From Streptococcus sanguinis (GTDB lineage: Bacteria > Bacillota > Bacilli > Lactobacillales > Streptococcaceae): a stretch of DNA of 64,000 nucleotides. The notes under the pieces were generated by a model, which saw only the letters and a list, made by a program, of their open reading frames with translations, was not told where the DNA came from and did no database searches. The DNA is taken from positions 107,552 to 171,551 of the forward strand of contig NZ_RJMV01000001.1 in NCBI RefSeq assembly GCF_003943735.1. Reading direction: 5' to 3'. Position numbers and translations under genes: made by a program. This document shows, one piece after another, positions 6,814-15,758 of this stretch (positions are counted from its first letter, which is position 1; every line of letters begins with the position of its first letter).

Positions 6814-9054
6814 TCAGCGTACCGTTTCAATCCTCCAGGAATTCCAACCAATCAAACGAATGGCCCCCTGCTGGTCAGTTCGATAGATAGCAGTATTAAA
6901 TTTCTCAAATCTTTGCAAAGTTTCCTGATGCGGATGTCGATAACGATTATTCTGGCCGGCTGATATCAAGGCCAGCTTCGGCTGAATTTGCTCTAAAAAC
7001 TCTGGACTGGAAGAGCCTTTGGATCCATGGTGACCTGCTTTTAAGACATCTGCTTTCAGCTGAGGGAATCGCTGCAGCAGTTCAATTTCTCCCTGCCTTT
7101 CCAAATCACCTGTAAACAAAAATTTTGTCTGAAAGAACTCCCCGTAGAGTACAATCGAATCATCATTTCCACCGTCGCCTGTCCCACTAGGATAGAGAAC
7201 CTGCAAAGCTGAGTCAAATACCGGAATCTCATCTCCCACTTCTACGACATGGACAGAACTTTCTATCTGCTCCAGCTTTTGAACAAAATCAGGCTGAGTG
7301 AGACTTCCTTTGGAAACATAGATTTCCTTGATGGAAAAATGCTTAGCTACCTCCAGCATATCTCCCATGTGATCGGTATCGGTATGAGTCAGGACCAATA
7401 CATCCAGACTAGCAACACCACGACTTTTGAGATAGGGAATTAAGGTCTTTTCTGCATTGGATGAAGTCTGTCGCTCCTGCCAAGCCTCTTTCTTTCCTAT
7501 CTCGACTCGTCCCCCAACGTCAATCAAAATCGTCCTGCCCTGCCATTCCCGGAGAAAAATGCTATCTCCCTGACCAATATCCACTACTGTAATCTCATTT
7601 TGCAGCGGATGCTTTGTTAGGAAAAATAAGAGAAGAGCAAGCAAACTAAAAGATAAAAGCCAGCTTTTCTTTCTCCGAAAGTCATAGATTAAAGCCAAAA
7701 CCAAAAGCAAAGCGAACAGTAACCAGAGGTTGGGCTTCCCAAAAATCAAAGGGCGCGGAGCAAAATCAGCTACCCAACGAATCACATCTTCGAGTAAGTC
7801 AAAGAAAAAATTGACTTGAGTGATTTTTAAAAGTGGTGACAAAATAAAAATGAGGGTTAACCCTGGTAGCATCAGCAGGTCAAAGAGTAGTGAAAATAAA
7901 AAAGTTAAAATCACGGACCAAGGCTGAAATTCTGCAAAGTAGTAGATTAGTATAGGCAAAATCCCCAATGAAATAGTCAGACTTTCCGCTAAAAGCTTAC
8001 GAATCGGCGGTAACTTTTCAAAATCCATCATAGAAATCAAAAAGGCATAGGCGCAGGACAAGACACCGCCTGCTGTCAGAAGAAAATTGGGCATGATGAT
8101 AAAGAGAACCATCAGTGTCAGAGCAAAGTTATCTAATCTGGTCAGTCCTTGCTGGGCCAACAACTTCTGAACTAAGCTTCTGACGACAGAAACAGAAAAG
8201 CCTGTGAGTCCAGCATAGATAAATGAAAAAGGCAGCTGCAAAGCATTTACTGTCTCCCTCTTCATCCCCAAACGTAGAAGAATTCTGCGAAAACCATCCA
8301 AAAAGAAACCTACCTGCATACCAGACAAGGCAAACAAATGGATGATACCCAAGCTAGAATACAGGTCACTCATTTCCGCAAACTCCGTATCTAAGTCACC
8401 AAACAAGAGTCCTGTCATGTAATGGCTCATTGGACTAGGAAAATTACTTCGAATATAGACCAGCGCTTTTCTGCGCCAGACAGACAGCCAATCCAGTGGA
8501 TTCAGGCTGGAAATTGGTCTTAGTGACTGAATCTTATTGATTTTTAAGGTACGATAAATCCCCTGACTCTTTAAATAAGCCTGATAGTCAAAGCCCGAAA
8601 AATTTCGTTGTTGCTTGGCCTGTTCAAACTCTCCTTCAATATCAAGTACGACCAAATCTGTCAGTTGCTGAAAAACTTTCTTTTCACCGGCTGATTTGAT
8701 CTTGTAGAAGACCTGATAAAGTCGACCATCCGTTCGCCCTCGAAAGGATAGGGAATCTCCATTGACTTTGATTGTATCTGGCAAGACTTTAACCGAGCTA
8801 GCTGACGGAGCTTCCTGCCTAAAGGCCTGCTCTGCCATTTCCCGACGAAGCAAGAAAAAGAAGACAAAAAGGGACAGGAATGCCAAAGCAGCTAGACTTT
8901 TTTTGAGGGGATAGCTGAAAAAGAGACGAAGCAGAAGGACACCCAGCCCAAAATAAGCCAAAGAACTGCCAGAATAGACTGCAAAATAGGCCCATACAAG
9001 GATGAAAGCCAGATAGATAGGGGTGAGGGGTAACTTTTTAATCCACTGTGACAT
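6814..9054 (-). CDS. comEC: DNA internalization competence protein ComEC (CelB)
   Basis: The 746-residue multispanning channel carries transforming single-stranded DNA across the cytoplasmic membrane. It has an N-terminal helical pair, an OB-like DUF4131 region (about 60-180) and a Competence domain with many helices (about 200-490). The C-terminal metallo-beta-lactamase-type domain carries HTDTDHMGDM and AGHHGSKGSS. It overlaps the end of comEA by 17 bases, so both are on one late-competence transcript from the SigX box at 9739-9746. Length is normal and no frameshift is seen. Confidence 0.96.
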   Translation of the reverse strand: MSQWIKKLPLTPIYLAFILVWAYFAVYSGSSLAYFGLGVLLLRLFFSYPLKKSLAALAFLSLFVFFFLLRREMAEQAFRQEAPSASSVKVLPDTIKVNGDSLSFRGRTDGRLYQVFYKIKSAGEKKVFQQLTDLVVLDIEGEFEQAKQQRNFSGFDYQAYLKSQGIYRTLKINKIQSLRPISSLNPLDWLSVWRRKALVYIRSNFPSPMSHYMTGLLFGDLDTEFAEMSDLYSSLGIIHLFALSGMQVGFFLDGFRRILLRLGMKRETVNALQLPFSFIYAGLTGFSVSVVRSLVQKLLAQQGLTRLDNFALTLMVLFIIMPNFLLTAGGVLSCAYAFLISMMDFEKLPPIRKLLAESLTISLGILPILIYYFAEFQPWSVILTFLFSLLFDLLMLPGLTLIFILSPLLKITQVNFFFDLLEDVIRWVADFAPRPLIFGKPNLWLLFALLLVLALIYDFRRKKSWLLSFSLLALLLFFLTKHPLQNEITVVDIGQGDSIFLREWQGRTILIDVGGRVEIGKKEAWQERQTSSNAEKTLIPYLKSRGVASLDVLVLTHTDTDHMGDMLEVAKHFSIKEIYVSKGSLTQPDFVQKLEQIESSVHVVEVGDEIPVFDSALQVLYPSGTGDGGNDDSIVLYGEFFQTKFLFTGDLERQGEIELLQRFPQLKADVLKAGHHGSKGSSSPEFLEQIQPKLALISAGQNNRYRHPHQETLQRFEKFNTAIYRTDQQGAIRLIGWNSWRIETVR

Positions 9055-9718
9055 ATTCTTTCAGCTTTTCTAAGGTCTTATCTCCAATCCCTGACACCTT
9101 TTTCAGATCATCTACTGACTTGAAGCGGCCACTGCTTTCGCGGTAGGCGATGATGTCAGAAGCTCGCTTTTGTCCAATACCTGAGATGGTCTGCAATTCA
9201 GCCTCTGTCGCAGTATTTAGATTGACCTTGTCCGACTTTCCACCGCTAGCACCAGCAGAATCAGAAGCTCCTGCTTGACGCTGGCCAGTCTGGGTGACAT
9301 CAGCTCCTTCTTCACCAATCTTTGCCACATAGATTACTGCTTCATCCGTTAATTTTTGTGCCTGATTGATGGACTTAGCCTCGGCGTCTGCTGTCAATCC
9401 GCCAGCTTTTTGGATGGCTTCATGGACTCTCGCTCCTGCTCTCAGCTCATAGACGCCAGGATTATTGACTGCTCCCTTAATATCCACAGTAATCTGCTCG
9501 CTTTCCTCTTCGTCCGCCTTGGCCTTAGAGACAATCTTTTCGCTTTCTTCATCAGCTGAGCTGGATGAGGAAGTTACCTCTTGACTTAAGGCGGCTACCT
9601 GGTTTTGCGGTTGATGATTTCCTTTGATGAGGAAAAAGCCACCTAGCACAGCGCCAACCACTGCCAGACCGACAAAGAGCTTGTATTCTTTAAGCTTCTC
9701 AATGATTTCTTCAAGCAT
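9038..9718 (-). CDS. comEA: Competence DNA receptor ComEA (CelA)
   Basis: The 226-residue protein starts at MLEEIIEKLKEYKLF behind AGGAGA. An N-terminal membrane anchor (about 12-30) is followed by a Ser/Glu-rich linker. A SLBB domain comes next (about 75-140, ITVDIKGAVNNPGVYEL), then a C-terminal helix-hairpin-helix pair (VNLNTATEAELQTISGIG and RFKSVDDLKKVSGIG) that binds double-stranded DNA. It delivers DNA outside the membrane to ComEC, which follows at once. Confidence 0.96.
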   Translation of the reverse strand: MLEEIIEKLKEYKLFVGLAVVGAVLGGFFLIKGNHQPQNQVAALSQEVTSSSSSADEESEKIVSKAKADEEESEQITVDIKGAVNNPGVYELRAGARVHEAIQKAGGLTADAEAKSINQAQKLTDEAVIYVAKIGEEGADVTQTGQRQAGASDSAGASGGKSDKVNLNTATEAELQTISGIGQKRASDIIAYRESSGRFKSVDDLKKVSGIGDKTLEKLKEYVTVD

Positions 9719-9738
9719 ATTTTTCTCCTTTGTCTTTT

Positions 9739-9746
9739 TATTCGTA
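9739..9746 (-). promoter_or_regulatory. SigX (ComX) CIN-box of the comEA-comEC operon
   Basis: TACGAATA on the minus strand is the exact streptococcal CIN-box, preceded by a T-rich stretch. It lies 20 bases upstream of the comEA start. This ties the operon to natural competence. The octamer also occurs in two unsuitable places (see rejected items). Confidence 0.9.
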
Positions 9747-9760
9747 AAAAAATTCAAAAA

Positions 9761-9800
9761 AATATGACAAACCGCGAGAATTTTCAGCTTGTCATTTTTT
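9761..9800 (-). terminator. Terminator after the HXXEE-like gene
   Basis: AAAAAATGACAA pairs with TTGTCATATT on the minus strand across an 18-base loop, then a T run. It lies between comEA and the gene at 9867 and so isolates comEA from upstream readthrough. Confidence 0.6.
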
Positions 9801-9866
9801 AAAATCTTTATTTTACAAGTAATCGTATAGATAGAATGGTCATTGATGAAAATAGGAACTGTAATA

Positions 9867-10394
9867 TCAATTTACTTTGCTTATCCTGTATATCCAAGCT
9901 TCTAACTTTTGAGCTCTGCTATGTAAAAACGTCAGATTTGCCAAAAGAAAAGCCATCATAAGCACGCTTAGAATTAGAAGCAGCGGCCAAGAAACTGACT
10001 GCTGATATAGATAAAGGATGAAGACTAAGATGAGTATAGGAAAAGTCGTCAAAGCTGTGAAGCCGCCCGGTACCCAGCGACGAAAGCGAAACACTTGCAT
10101 GATATGGCCCAGCAGATGAAGAGTATGACAGAAGCCAATAGCCAGAGCTAGCTCGGGAATGCGAAATAGAATCGCAAGCAGCAAGAGAATAAAAGCTAGC
10201 AAAAATTCCTCCGCAATCATTAGAGCTATACTTTCAGCAGAAAGATAACTTCCTCTTCTGGCAATGAACATCTCCTTTTGATAGCTTTGATGGTCTTGAT
10301 TCTGAGAAATCCAAGGCCGAACCAGGATAATCTCATCAAACTCGTGCAGCATAAACAGTGATAAGGTTACAAAAGATAAAAAAGTAAGAGACAT
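9867..10394 (-). CDS. HXXEE-like membrane protein
   Basis: The 175-residue protein starts at MSLTFLSFVTLSLFMLHEFDE, with AAGGAGG at 5 bases; longer frames have no ribosome site. It has about five hydrophobic segments, an N-terminal HEFDE (variant of the HxxEE signature), IAEEFLLAF, and HTLHLLGHIMQ with three histidines. The arrangement of His and Glu residues in the membrane resembles HXXEE-domain proteins, which may bind metal; no function is established. A -10 TATAAT at 10422-10427 serves this gene alone. Confidence 0.65.
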   Translation of the reverse strand: MSLTFLSFVTLSLFMLHEFDEIILVRPWISQNQDHQSYQKEMFIARRGSYLSAESIALMIAEEFLLAFILLLLAILFRIPELALAIGFCHTLHLLGHIMQVFRFRRWVPGGFTALTTFPILILVFILYLYQQSVSWPLLLILSVLMMAFLLANLTFLHSRAQKLEAWIYRISKVN

Positions 10395-10440
10395 AGCATC
10401 CTCCTTATAAAACATACCAACATTATAGCTCACTCGCATA

Positions 10441-10481
10441 AAAAAATCAGCTCCCAAGCAAGATTGCTCAGCAAGCTGATT
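10441..10481 (-). terminator. Terminator after plsC
   Basis: Minus-strand AATCAGCT and AGCTGATT arms bracket a 19-base loop and are followed by T7. It starts 7 bases beyond the plsC stop. Confidence 0.7.
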
Positions 10482-10487
10482 AGTATC

Positions 10488-11228
10488 TTATTTTCTATGC
10501 TTATCTGGATCCCAGACAAAGCTAGCAAAAAAGCTGAAAATGATGGTCAAAATTCCAATCAAAATAGCAGGAATAAAGACAAAGGCACGTAAAATCCGCA
10601 AGAAAATATTGCCTTTCTTTTGTGTCTGGTAAGGTGCTACTTCAGCATCCAGACGGTCAAACTCAGCATGAACACGGCGAGCCACTTCCTCAACTCCCTC
10701 ATCATTCATCTTCTTAATGTCTGAAATATCAATGGGATTACCAAAATTCATATCCACGCGCTCCCCAGCTGCTAAGCCTTTGAGGCTCATGGGACCAGCA
10801 TAGACCACTGGCATGATACGGACTTTAGCCATCTTAGCAATCACTGCCACTCCTCCCTTGACATCCGTAGAATGGCGGCTGCCGCTTGGGAACATAATCA
10901 AGGAACGATTGCTCTTTTTCAGCATATTGACAGGGTACTTGATAGCTGACTGACCAGGATTTTCCCGGTCAATAGGAAAGGCACCACACATGCGAATCCA
11001 CCAGCCGAACACCCGATTTTCAAAAAGCTGTTTCTTGGCCATGAAAATGAACTGCTTGGGCTTGGTCGCAAAAGCCATGTAAACTGGATCCCACCATGTC
11101 CGGTGAGGGGCCACCAAGATATAATTTTCATCTTTTGAAGGAATCTTTTCTTTATTGTGGTAGTGTGCATTGCCGTTCAAGGTCCACAGGATAAAAATCA
11201 CTAAACCTCGCAAATAAGTATAAAACAT
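10488..11228 (-). CDS. plsC: 1-acyl-sn-glycerol-3-phosphate acyltransferase
   Basis: The 246-residue enzyme acylates lysophosphatidic acid to phosphatidic acid at the membrane in phospholipid synthesis. It starts behind AAGGAGAG. The catalytic HX4D motif is PHRTWWDP (about 42-49). The glycerophosphate-binding motif is present as FPSGSRH (family consensus FPEGTRS). Two hydrophobic segments, N- and C-terminal (about 205-235), anchor it. It is transcribed divergently from the P-type ATPase gene, with 157 bases between. Confidence 0.92.
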   Translation of the reverse strand: MFYTYLRGLVIFILWTLNGNAHYHNKEKIPSKDENYILVAPHRTWWDPVYMAFATKPKQFIFMAKKQLFENRVFGWWIRMCGAFPIDRENPGQSAIKYPVNMLKKSNRSLIMFPSGSRHSTDVKGGVAVIAKMAKVRIMPVVYAGPMSLKGLAAGERVDMNFGNPIDISDIKKMNDEGVEEVARRVHAEFDRLDAEVAPYQTQKKGNIFLRILRAFVFIPAILIGILTIIFSFFASFVWDPDKHRK

Positions 11229-11372
11229 AAACTCTCCTTATTTCAAACTGTGATTGTACTTGAAATTTATTACATCCTTTCCCATTATACCCTATCCCAT
11301 TATAGTCTGCAATATTTTTCCAAACTTTGGCTGTAACAGCTGATTCTGATAGCCATTTCCATAAAAAAATGG

Positions 11373-11378
11373 TATCAT
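11373..11378 (+). promoter_or_regulatory. Extended -10 of the P-type ATPase gene
   Basis: TGGTATCAT ends 7 bases before the ATG at 11386, so transcription would start at or one base from the start codon. No ribosome site is present in between. The -35 position holds a weak TAGCCA. Confidence 0.55.
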
Positions 11379-11385
11379 TAATCTC

Positions 11386-13725
11386 ATGAACAAGAAAGAA
11401 TTAATCGGTTTAAACCAAACCCAAGTAGATGAAAAGATTTCGCAGGGCCTGACCAACGATTTTACAAGTGACACCAGTACTAGTAACTGGCAAATCGTTA
11501 AGCGGAATGTTTTCACCCTTTTTAATGCCCTTAACTTTGTTATTGCTCTAGCCTTGGTCTCTGTCCAAGCCTGGAGCAATCTGGTCTTCTTCGCAGTAAT
11601 CAGCTTTAACGCCGTCACTGGTATTATCACAGAGCTGCGAGCCAAACACATGATTGACAAGCTCAATCTGGTCAGCCGAGAGCTGGTCACAGTCATCCGC
11701 AACGGCCAGGAAGTCAAAATTCAGCCAGAAGAAATTGTACTGGGTGACCTGATCAAGCTGTCAGCTGGCGAGCAAATTCCCAGTGATGCCCGTGTAGTAG
11801 AGGGTGTTGCCGAGGCCAATGAAGCCATGTTAACAGGGGAGAGTGACCTAGTGCTCAAGGAAGAAGGCGCTGAGCTGCTGTCTGGTAGCTTTCTAGCCAG
11901 TGGGCAGATCTATGCTGAGGTGCACCATGTCGGAGCAGACAACTATGCCAACAAGCTCATGACTGAGGCTAAAACCCTCAAGCCTATCAACTCGCGTATT
12001 CTATACAATCTTGGGAAAATTTCCCGCTTTACTGGAAAAATTATCATTCCTTTCGGAATGGCTCTCTTCTTTGAAGCCCTGATGATAAAGGGATTGCCTG
12101 TCAAAAACTCTGTCATTACCAGCTCAACAGCTCTTTTGGGTATGCTGCCTAAGGGAATCGCCCTGCTGACAGTCACGTCACTCCTGACAGCTGTCATCAA
12201 GCTAGGTATGCGCAAGGTGCTTGTTCAGGAAATGTATTCAGTTGAAACTCTGGCTCGGGTGGATACTCTCTGCCTGGACAAGACTGGGACAATTACCCAA
12301 GGTAAGATGACTGTTGAAGCCTTGCATAGCCTGTCAGATAAGTTTTCTGATGAGACCGTCGATCAAATCTTAGCAGCCTACATTCAAACCAGCGAGGATA
12401 ATAACCCAACAGCCCAAGCTATTCGCAAGGGCTACGGCCATCTGGACCATGCCTATACTAGCGACAATGTCATCCCATTTTCTAGTGACCGAAAATGGGG
12501 CGCTATGCATTTATCCAGTGTCGGAACTATCTTTCTGGGGGCTCCCGAAATGCTGCTGGACAGCAATCCTGCAGCGGTTGGAGAGGCTCAAAAACGCGGA
12601 TCGCGGGTTTTGGTGCTAGCTCACAGCGACCAAGTGCTAGACAAACACAGTATTCAACTGCCTGAAGATATGACCGCTTTAGCTGTTCTGGAAATCACTG
12701 ATCCTATTCGTGAGGGAGCGGCTGAGACACTGGACTACCTGCGCTCTCAGGATGTTGATCTGAAAATCATCTCTGGTGACAATCCAGTGACCGTTTCCCA
12801 TATTGCTAGCCAGGCTGGATTTGCCAACTACAACAGCTACATCGACTGCTCTAAAATCAGCGATCAAGAATTGGTTGAGCAAGCAGAAGAAACAGCCATC
12901 TTCGGCCGTGTTTCTCCCCATCAGAAAAAGCTGCTGATCCAGACTCTTAAGGCCGCTGGTCGGACAACAGCCATGACCGGAGATGGGGTTAATGATATCT
13001 TGGCCTTGCGTGAAGCAGACTGCTCCATCGTCATGGCGGAGGGCGACCCCGCAACTCGGCAAATTGCCAACTTGGTCCTTCTTAACTCCGACTTTAACGA
13101 TGTCCCCGAGATTCTTTTTGAAGGCCGCCGGGTTGTTAACAATATCGGCCGGATTGCTCCGATTTTCTTCATCAAGACGATCTATTCCTTTATCCTGGCT
13201 ATCATCTGTATCGCCAGTATCCTGCTAGGAAAATCTGAATACCTCTTGATTTTCCCATTCATCCCGATTCAGATCACCTTGATTGACCAGTTTGTCGAAG
13301 GTTTCCCGCCCTTTGTCCTCACCTTTGAGCGCAATATTAAGCCGGTTGAAAAGCACTTCCTCAAACGCTCCCTGCAGCTAGCTCTGCCAAGCTCCCTCAT
13401 GATTGTCTTCAGCGTGCTATTTGTGCGCATCTGGGGCAGCAGTCATGGCTGGAGCGATATAGAAATGGCCACCCTGACCTATTACTTGCTAGGCAGCATC
13501 AGCTTCCTGTCAGTCATCCGGGCCTGTCTGCCACTCAACCTCTGGCGCAGCCTGCTTATTATCTTCTCTGTCTTTGGCTTCTATCTATCAGCTTTTGTCC
13601 TGCAGCACCTTTTGGAAATTGCGACGCTGACAGCCGCAACTTTACCAGTCTATCTGATTCTCATGGTCGTTTTCGGGCTTGTCTTTGTTGCCTGCACCAT
13701 CAAGCAGAAATACAGATTTGATTAA
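11386..13725 (+). CDS. Cation-transporting P-type ATPase (E1-E2)
   Basis: The 779-residue pump has the actuator motif TGES (150-153), the phosphorylated Asp298 in CLDKTGTITQ, and the hinge TGDGVNDILALREADC. The C-terminal membrane block has six helices. The M4 motif is MLPKGIAL, with Lys where Ca-ATPases have Glu, so calcium specificity cannot be assumed. No N-terminal heavy-metal-binding domain is present. Pneumococcus has a similar pump next to plsC. The ion is unknown. The ATG has no Shine-Dalgarno sequence (see findings). Confidence 0.93.
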   Translation: MNKKELIGLNQTQVDEKISQGLTNDFTSDTSTSNWQIVKRNVFTLFNALNFVIALALVSVQAWSNLVFFAVISFNAVTGIITELRAKHMIDKLNLVSRELVTVIRNGQEVKIQPEEIVLGDLIKLSAGEQIPSDARVVEGVAEANEAMLTGESDLVLKEEGAELLSGSFLASGQIYAEVHHVGADNYANKLMTEAKTLKPINSRILYNLGKISRFTGKIIIPFGMALFFEALMIKGLPVKNSVITSSTALLGMLPKGIALLTVTSLLTAVIKLGMRKVLVQEMYSVETLARVDTLCLDKTGTITQGKMTVEALHSLSDKFSDETVDQILAAYIQTSEDNNPTAQAIRKGYGHLDHAYTSDNVIPFSSDRKWGAMHLSSVGTIFLGAPEMLLDSNPAAVGEAQKRGSRVLVLAHSDQVLDKHSIQLPEDMTALAVLEITDPIREGAAETLDYLRSQDVDLKIISGDNPVTVSHIASQAGFANYNSYIDCSKISDQELVEQAEETAIFGRVSPHQKKLLIQTLKAAGRTTAMTGDGVNDILALREADCSIVMAEGDPATRQIANLVLLNSDFNDVPEILFEGRRVVNNIGRIAPIFFIKTIYSFILAIICIASILLGKSEYLLIFPFIPIQITLIDQFVEGFPPFVLTFERNIKPVEKHFLKRSLQLALPSSLMIVFSVLFVRIWGSSHGWSDIEMATLTYYLLGSISFLSVIRACLPLNLWRSLLIIFSVFGFYLSAFVLQHLLEIATLTAATLPVYLILMVVFGLVFVACTIKQKYRFD

Positions 13726-13763
13726 GAGCTAGCTAAAAAAAGAATTATCATTTGAGCTCATGG

Positions 13764-13793
13764 AAACATGCGAGAGCCCTCGCATGTTTTTTT
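13764..13793 (+). terminator. Terminator after the P-type ATPase gene
   Basis: Perfect 11-bp stem AAACATGCGAG / CTCGCATGTTT, 4-base loop, then a T run. Confidence 0.9.
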
Positions 13794-13820
13794 GATTGTG
13801 CAAAAACTTCCCATATCCCT

Positions 13821-13849
13821 TTGGAATCCTTGCTAAATCATGCTATAAT
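13821..13849 (+). promoter_or_regulatory. Promoter placing the transcript start at the ATG of the next gene
   Basis: TTGGAA (13821-13826), 17-base spacer, TATAAT (13844-13849). Seven bases after the -10 is the A of ATG 13856. No ribosome-binding site can fit, so a leaderless mRNA is predicted. Confidence 0.75.
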
Positions 13850-13855
13850 TGACTT

Positions 13856-14602
13856 ATGAACGAAGCAAAACTAAAAGACGGAGAACGAGTCAACCAGCTC
13901 TTTTCAACGGATGTCAAGATTATTCAAAACAGTGAGGTCTTCAGCTATTCGGTAGACAGCGTACTGCTTTCCCGCTTTCCTAAGCTGCCCCAGCGGGGGT
14001 TGATTGTCGATCTCTGTGCTGGAAATGGCGCTGTTGGACTTTTTGCCAGCACTCGCACCAAGGCCAAGATTCTGGCAGTCGAGATTCAGGAACGTCTGGC
14101 AGACATGGCCGAGCGCTCCATTGAGCTCAATGATTTAACCCAGCAAATGCAAGTTATTCAGGACGATCTGAAAAACCTAGGACTCTATATCACTGGCAGC
14201 AAGGTTGATATGATTCTCTGCAATCCCCCGTATTTCAAAGTGGACAAGCAATCCAATCTCAATGAAAGCCAGCACTACCTATTAGCCCGCCATGAAATCT
14301 CAACAAATCTGGAAGAGATTTGCAAGATTGCCCAACGAGTCCTCAAATCTAATGGTCGGTTGGCCATGGTTCATCGACCAGAACGCTTTCTGGATATTTT
14401 AGATACCATGCAAGCCCACAACCTGGCTCCCAAGCGCATTCAGTTTGTCTATCCAAAGTTGGGTAAAGAGGCCAATATGCTGCTTATCGAAGCGATTAAA
14501 GATGGTTCCCGCGACGGTCTAAAAATCCTGCCCCCTCTCTTTATTCACAATCAGGATGGCAGTTACACTCCGGAGATTCACGAGATTTACTATGGAAAAT
14601 AA
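13856..14602 (+). CDS. tRNA1(Val) A37 N6-methyltransferase family (TrmN6/YabB-like)
   Basis: The 248-residue SAM-dependent methyltransferase has the SAM motif [13 protein letters not shown] (about 43-55) and the N6-adenine catalytic motif NPPYF (about 123-127). Both are diagnostic of the YfiC/TrmN6 family that methylates A37 of tRNA(Val). It is followed with an 11-base overlap by a GIY-YIG protein, the same order as yabB-yazA in Bacillus. Translation appears to start without a leader. Confidence 0.88.
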   Translation: MNEAKLKDGERVNQLFSTDVKIIQNSEVFSYSVDSVLLSRFPKLPQRGLIVDLCAGNGAVGLFASTRTKAKILAVEIQERLADMAERSIELNDLTQQMQVIQDDLKNLGLYITGSKVDMILCNPPYFKVDKQSNLNESQHYLLARHEISTNLEEICKIAQRVLKSNGRLAMVHRPERFLDILDTMQAHNLAPKRIQFVYPKLGKEANMLLIEAIKDGSRDGLKILPPLFIHNQDGSYTPEIHEIYYGK

Positions 14603-14855
14603 AGCCTATATGTACGTGCTTGAATGCGGGGACGGCTCCCTCTACACCGGCTACACAACGGATGTCCAAGCCCGACTCAAAAAACATCAAGCTGGCAAAG
14701 GTGCCAAATACACTCGCACTCGGCTGCCAGTTACCTTACTTTACCAAGAAGAACACCCTACCAAGCCGGCTGCCATGTCGGCTGAAGCACTCTTTAAAAA
14801 GAAAACTAGACAAGCCAAACTGGCTTACATCAAAGAAAGGACTCAACATGCCTGA
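14592..14855 (+). CDS. GIY-YIG nuclease family protein (UPF0213/YazA)
   Basis: The 87-residue single-domain protein starts at [20 protein letters not shown], the ATG inside the 3' end of the methyltransferase gene. The GIY-YIG motif appears as [17 protein letters not shown], followed by the conserved Arg in [17 protein letters not shown]. It corresponds to Bacillus YazA, whose substrate is unknown. Translation is probably coupled to the gene before it. Confidence 0.9.
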   Translation: MENKAYMYVLECGDGSLYTGYTTDVQARLKKHQAGKGAKYTRTRLPVTLLYQEEHPTKPAAMSAEALFKKKTRQAKLAYIKERTQHA

Positions 14856-15714
14856 AATCCAGTTTAAAGGCGACTTTCATCATATCGAAATTTCCCCAGA
14901 TGCCCAGCTTGATATCGGCCAAGATGTCATTTTCCAATCCTTTATCAGCTTGAATGTAGCAAGTGGCGCACAATTCAAGCTAGGAACCAGGGTTTTCTTT
15001 AACGACCATTGTACTGTCCGCTGTCAACACTCTATCGAAATCGGCAAGGATACCATGTTTGGCGATGGGGTCCGCATTTTTGACCATAATCATCAGTATT
15101 CTAATTACCATATTGAGAAGATTGATTTTACTGTTGCGCCAGTCAAGATTGGAGCTAACTGCTGGATTGGAGCCAATACTGTAATCCTCAAAGGTGTGAC
15201 CATTGGCGATAATGTCATCGTTGGAGCCAACAGCTTGATTTTCCAGGATATTCCCAGTAACTCTATCGCTATGAGCAAGGAAGAGCTTATCATCAAGGAG
15301 CGGCCGCAGGGCAATTTCCATGCCTTCACGCTGACAGCTTCTGATACCTTGGAACAATTGGCCTATTTAGCAGAAAATCTGCCAGACTTGGAATTTCACA
15401 TAGCCGCTAAGACCAATATTTCTCCTTATTTGGCCAGCTTTAAGGACTATCCTAATATCAACCTCTACACCAATATCCACCAGGATGACTTTATTGAGGA
15501 TTTGCTCGATAGGGCGGATATTTACTTGGATATTAATCACTGGGGAGAAGTCGACCAAATTGTCCAAAGGGCTATCAGCAAGGGAAAGCCAGTTTTGGCT
15601 TTCAGCCAAACTGCCCACCAGCCTGAAGCAAATAGCTTACTCTTTGAAGCGAACCAACCCCAGCAAATGGTTGATGAAATAAGAGAAATAATGAAAGAAA
15701 AGGCTAGGACATAA
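14848..15714 (+). CDS. Left-handed beta-helix acyltransferase fused to a GT-B-like C-terminal domain
   Basis: The 288-residue protein starts at the ATG at 14848 (AAAGGA upstream), overlapping the GIY-YIG gene by 8 bases. Residues about 10-135 form hexapeptide repeats of the CysE/LacA/WbbJ acyltransferase fold, with the catalytic-type His in IFDHNHQYS and the repeats [19 protein letters not shown]. Residues about 150-285 look like the C-terminal Rossmann half of a glycosyltransferase ([37 protein letters not shown]). The fusion suggests a surface-sugar or glycoprotein modifier. Substrate and partner are unknown. Confidence 0.75.
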   Translation: MPEIQFKGDFHHIEISPDAQLDIGQDVIFQSFISLNVASGAQFKLGTRVFFNDHCTVRCQHSIEIGKDTMFGDGVRIFDHNHQYSNYHIEKIDFTVAPVKIGANCWIGANTVILKGVTIGDNVIVGANSLIFQDIPSNSIAMSKEELIIKERPQGNFHAFTLTASDTLEQLAYLAENLPDLEFHIAAKTNISPYLASFKDYPNINLYTNIHQDDFIEDLLDRADIYLDINHWGEVDQIVQRAISKGKPVLAFSQTAHQPEANSLLFEANQPQQMVDEIREIMKEKART

Positions 15715-15728
15715 ACGTCCTAGCCTTT
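15699..15728. terminator. Bidirectional terminator between convergent genes
   Basis: Perfect 12-bp stem AAAGGCTAGGAC / GTCCTAGCCTTT with a 6-base loop and T-rich flanks on both sides. It includes the stop codon of the plus-strand gene and lies 30 bases past the minus-strand gene at 15759. Confidence 0.9.
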
Positions 15729-15758
15729 CTTTTGCAGTCGATATGCATTTTATTAACT

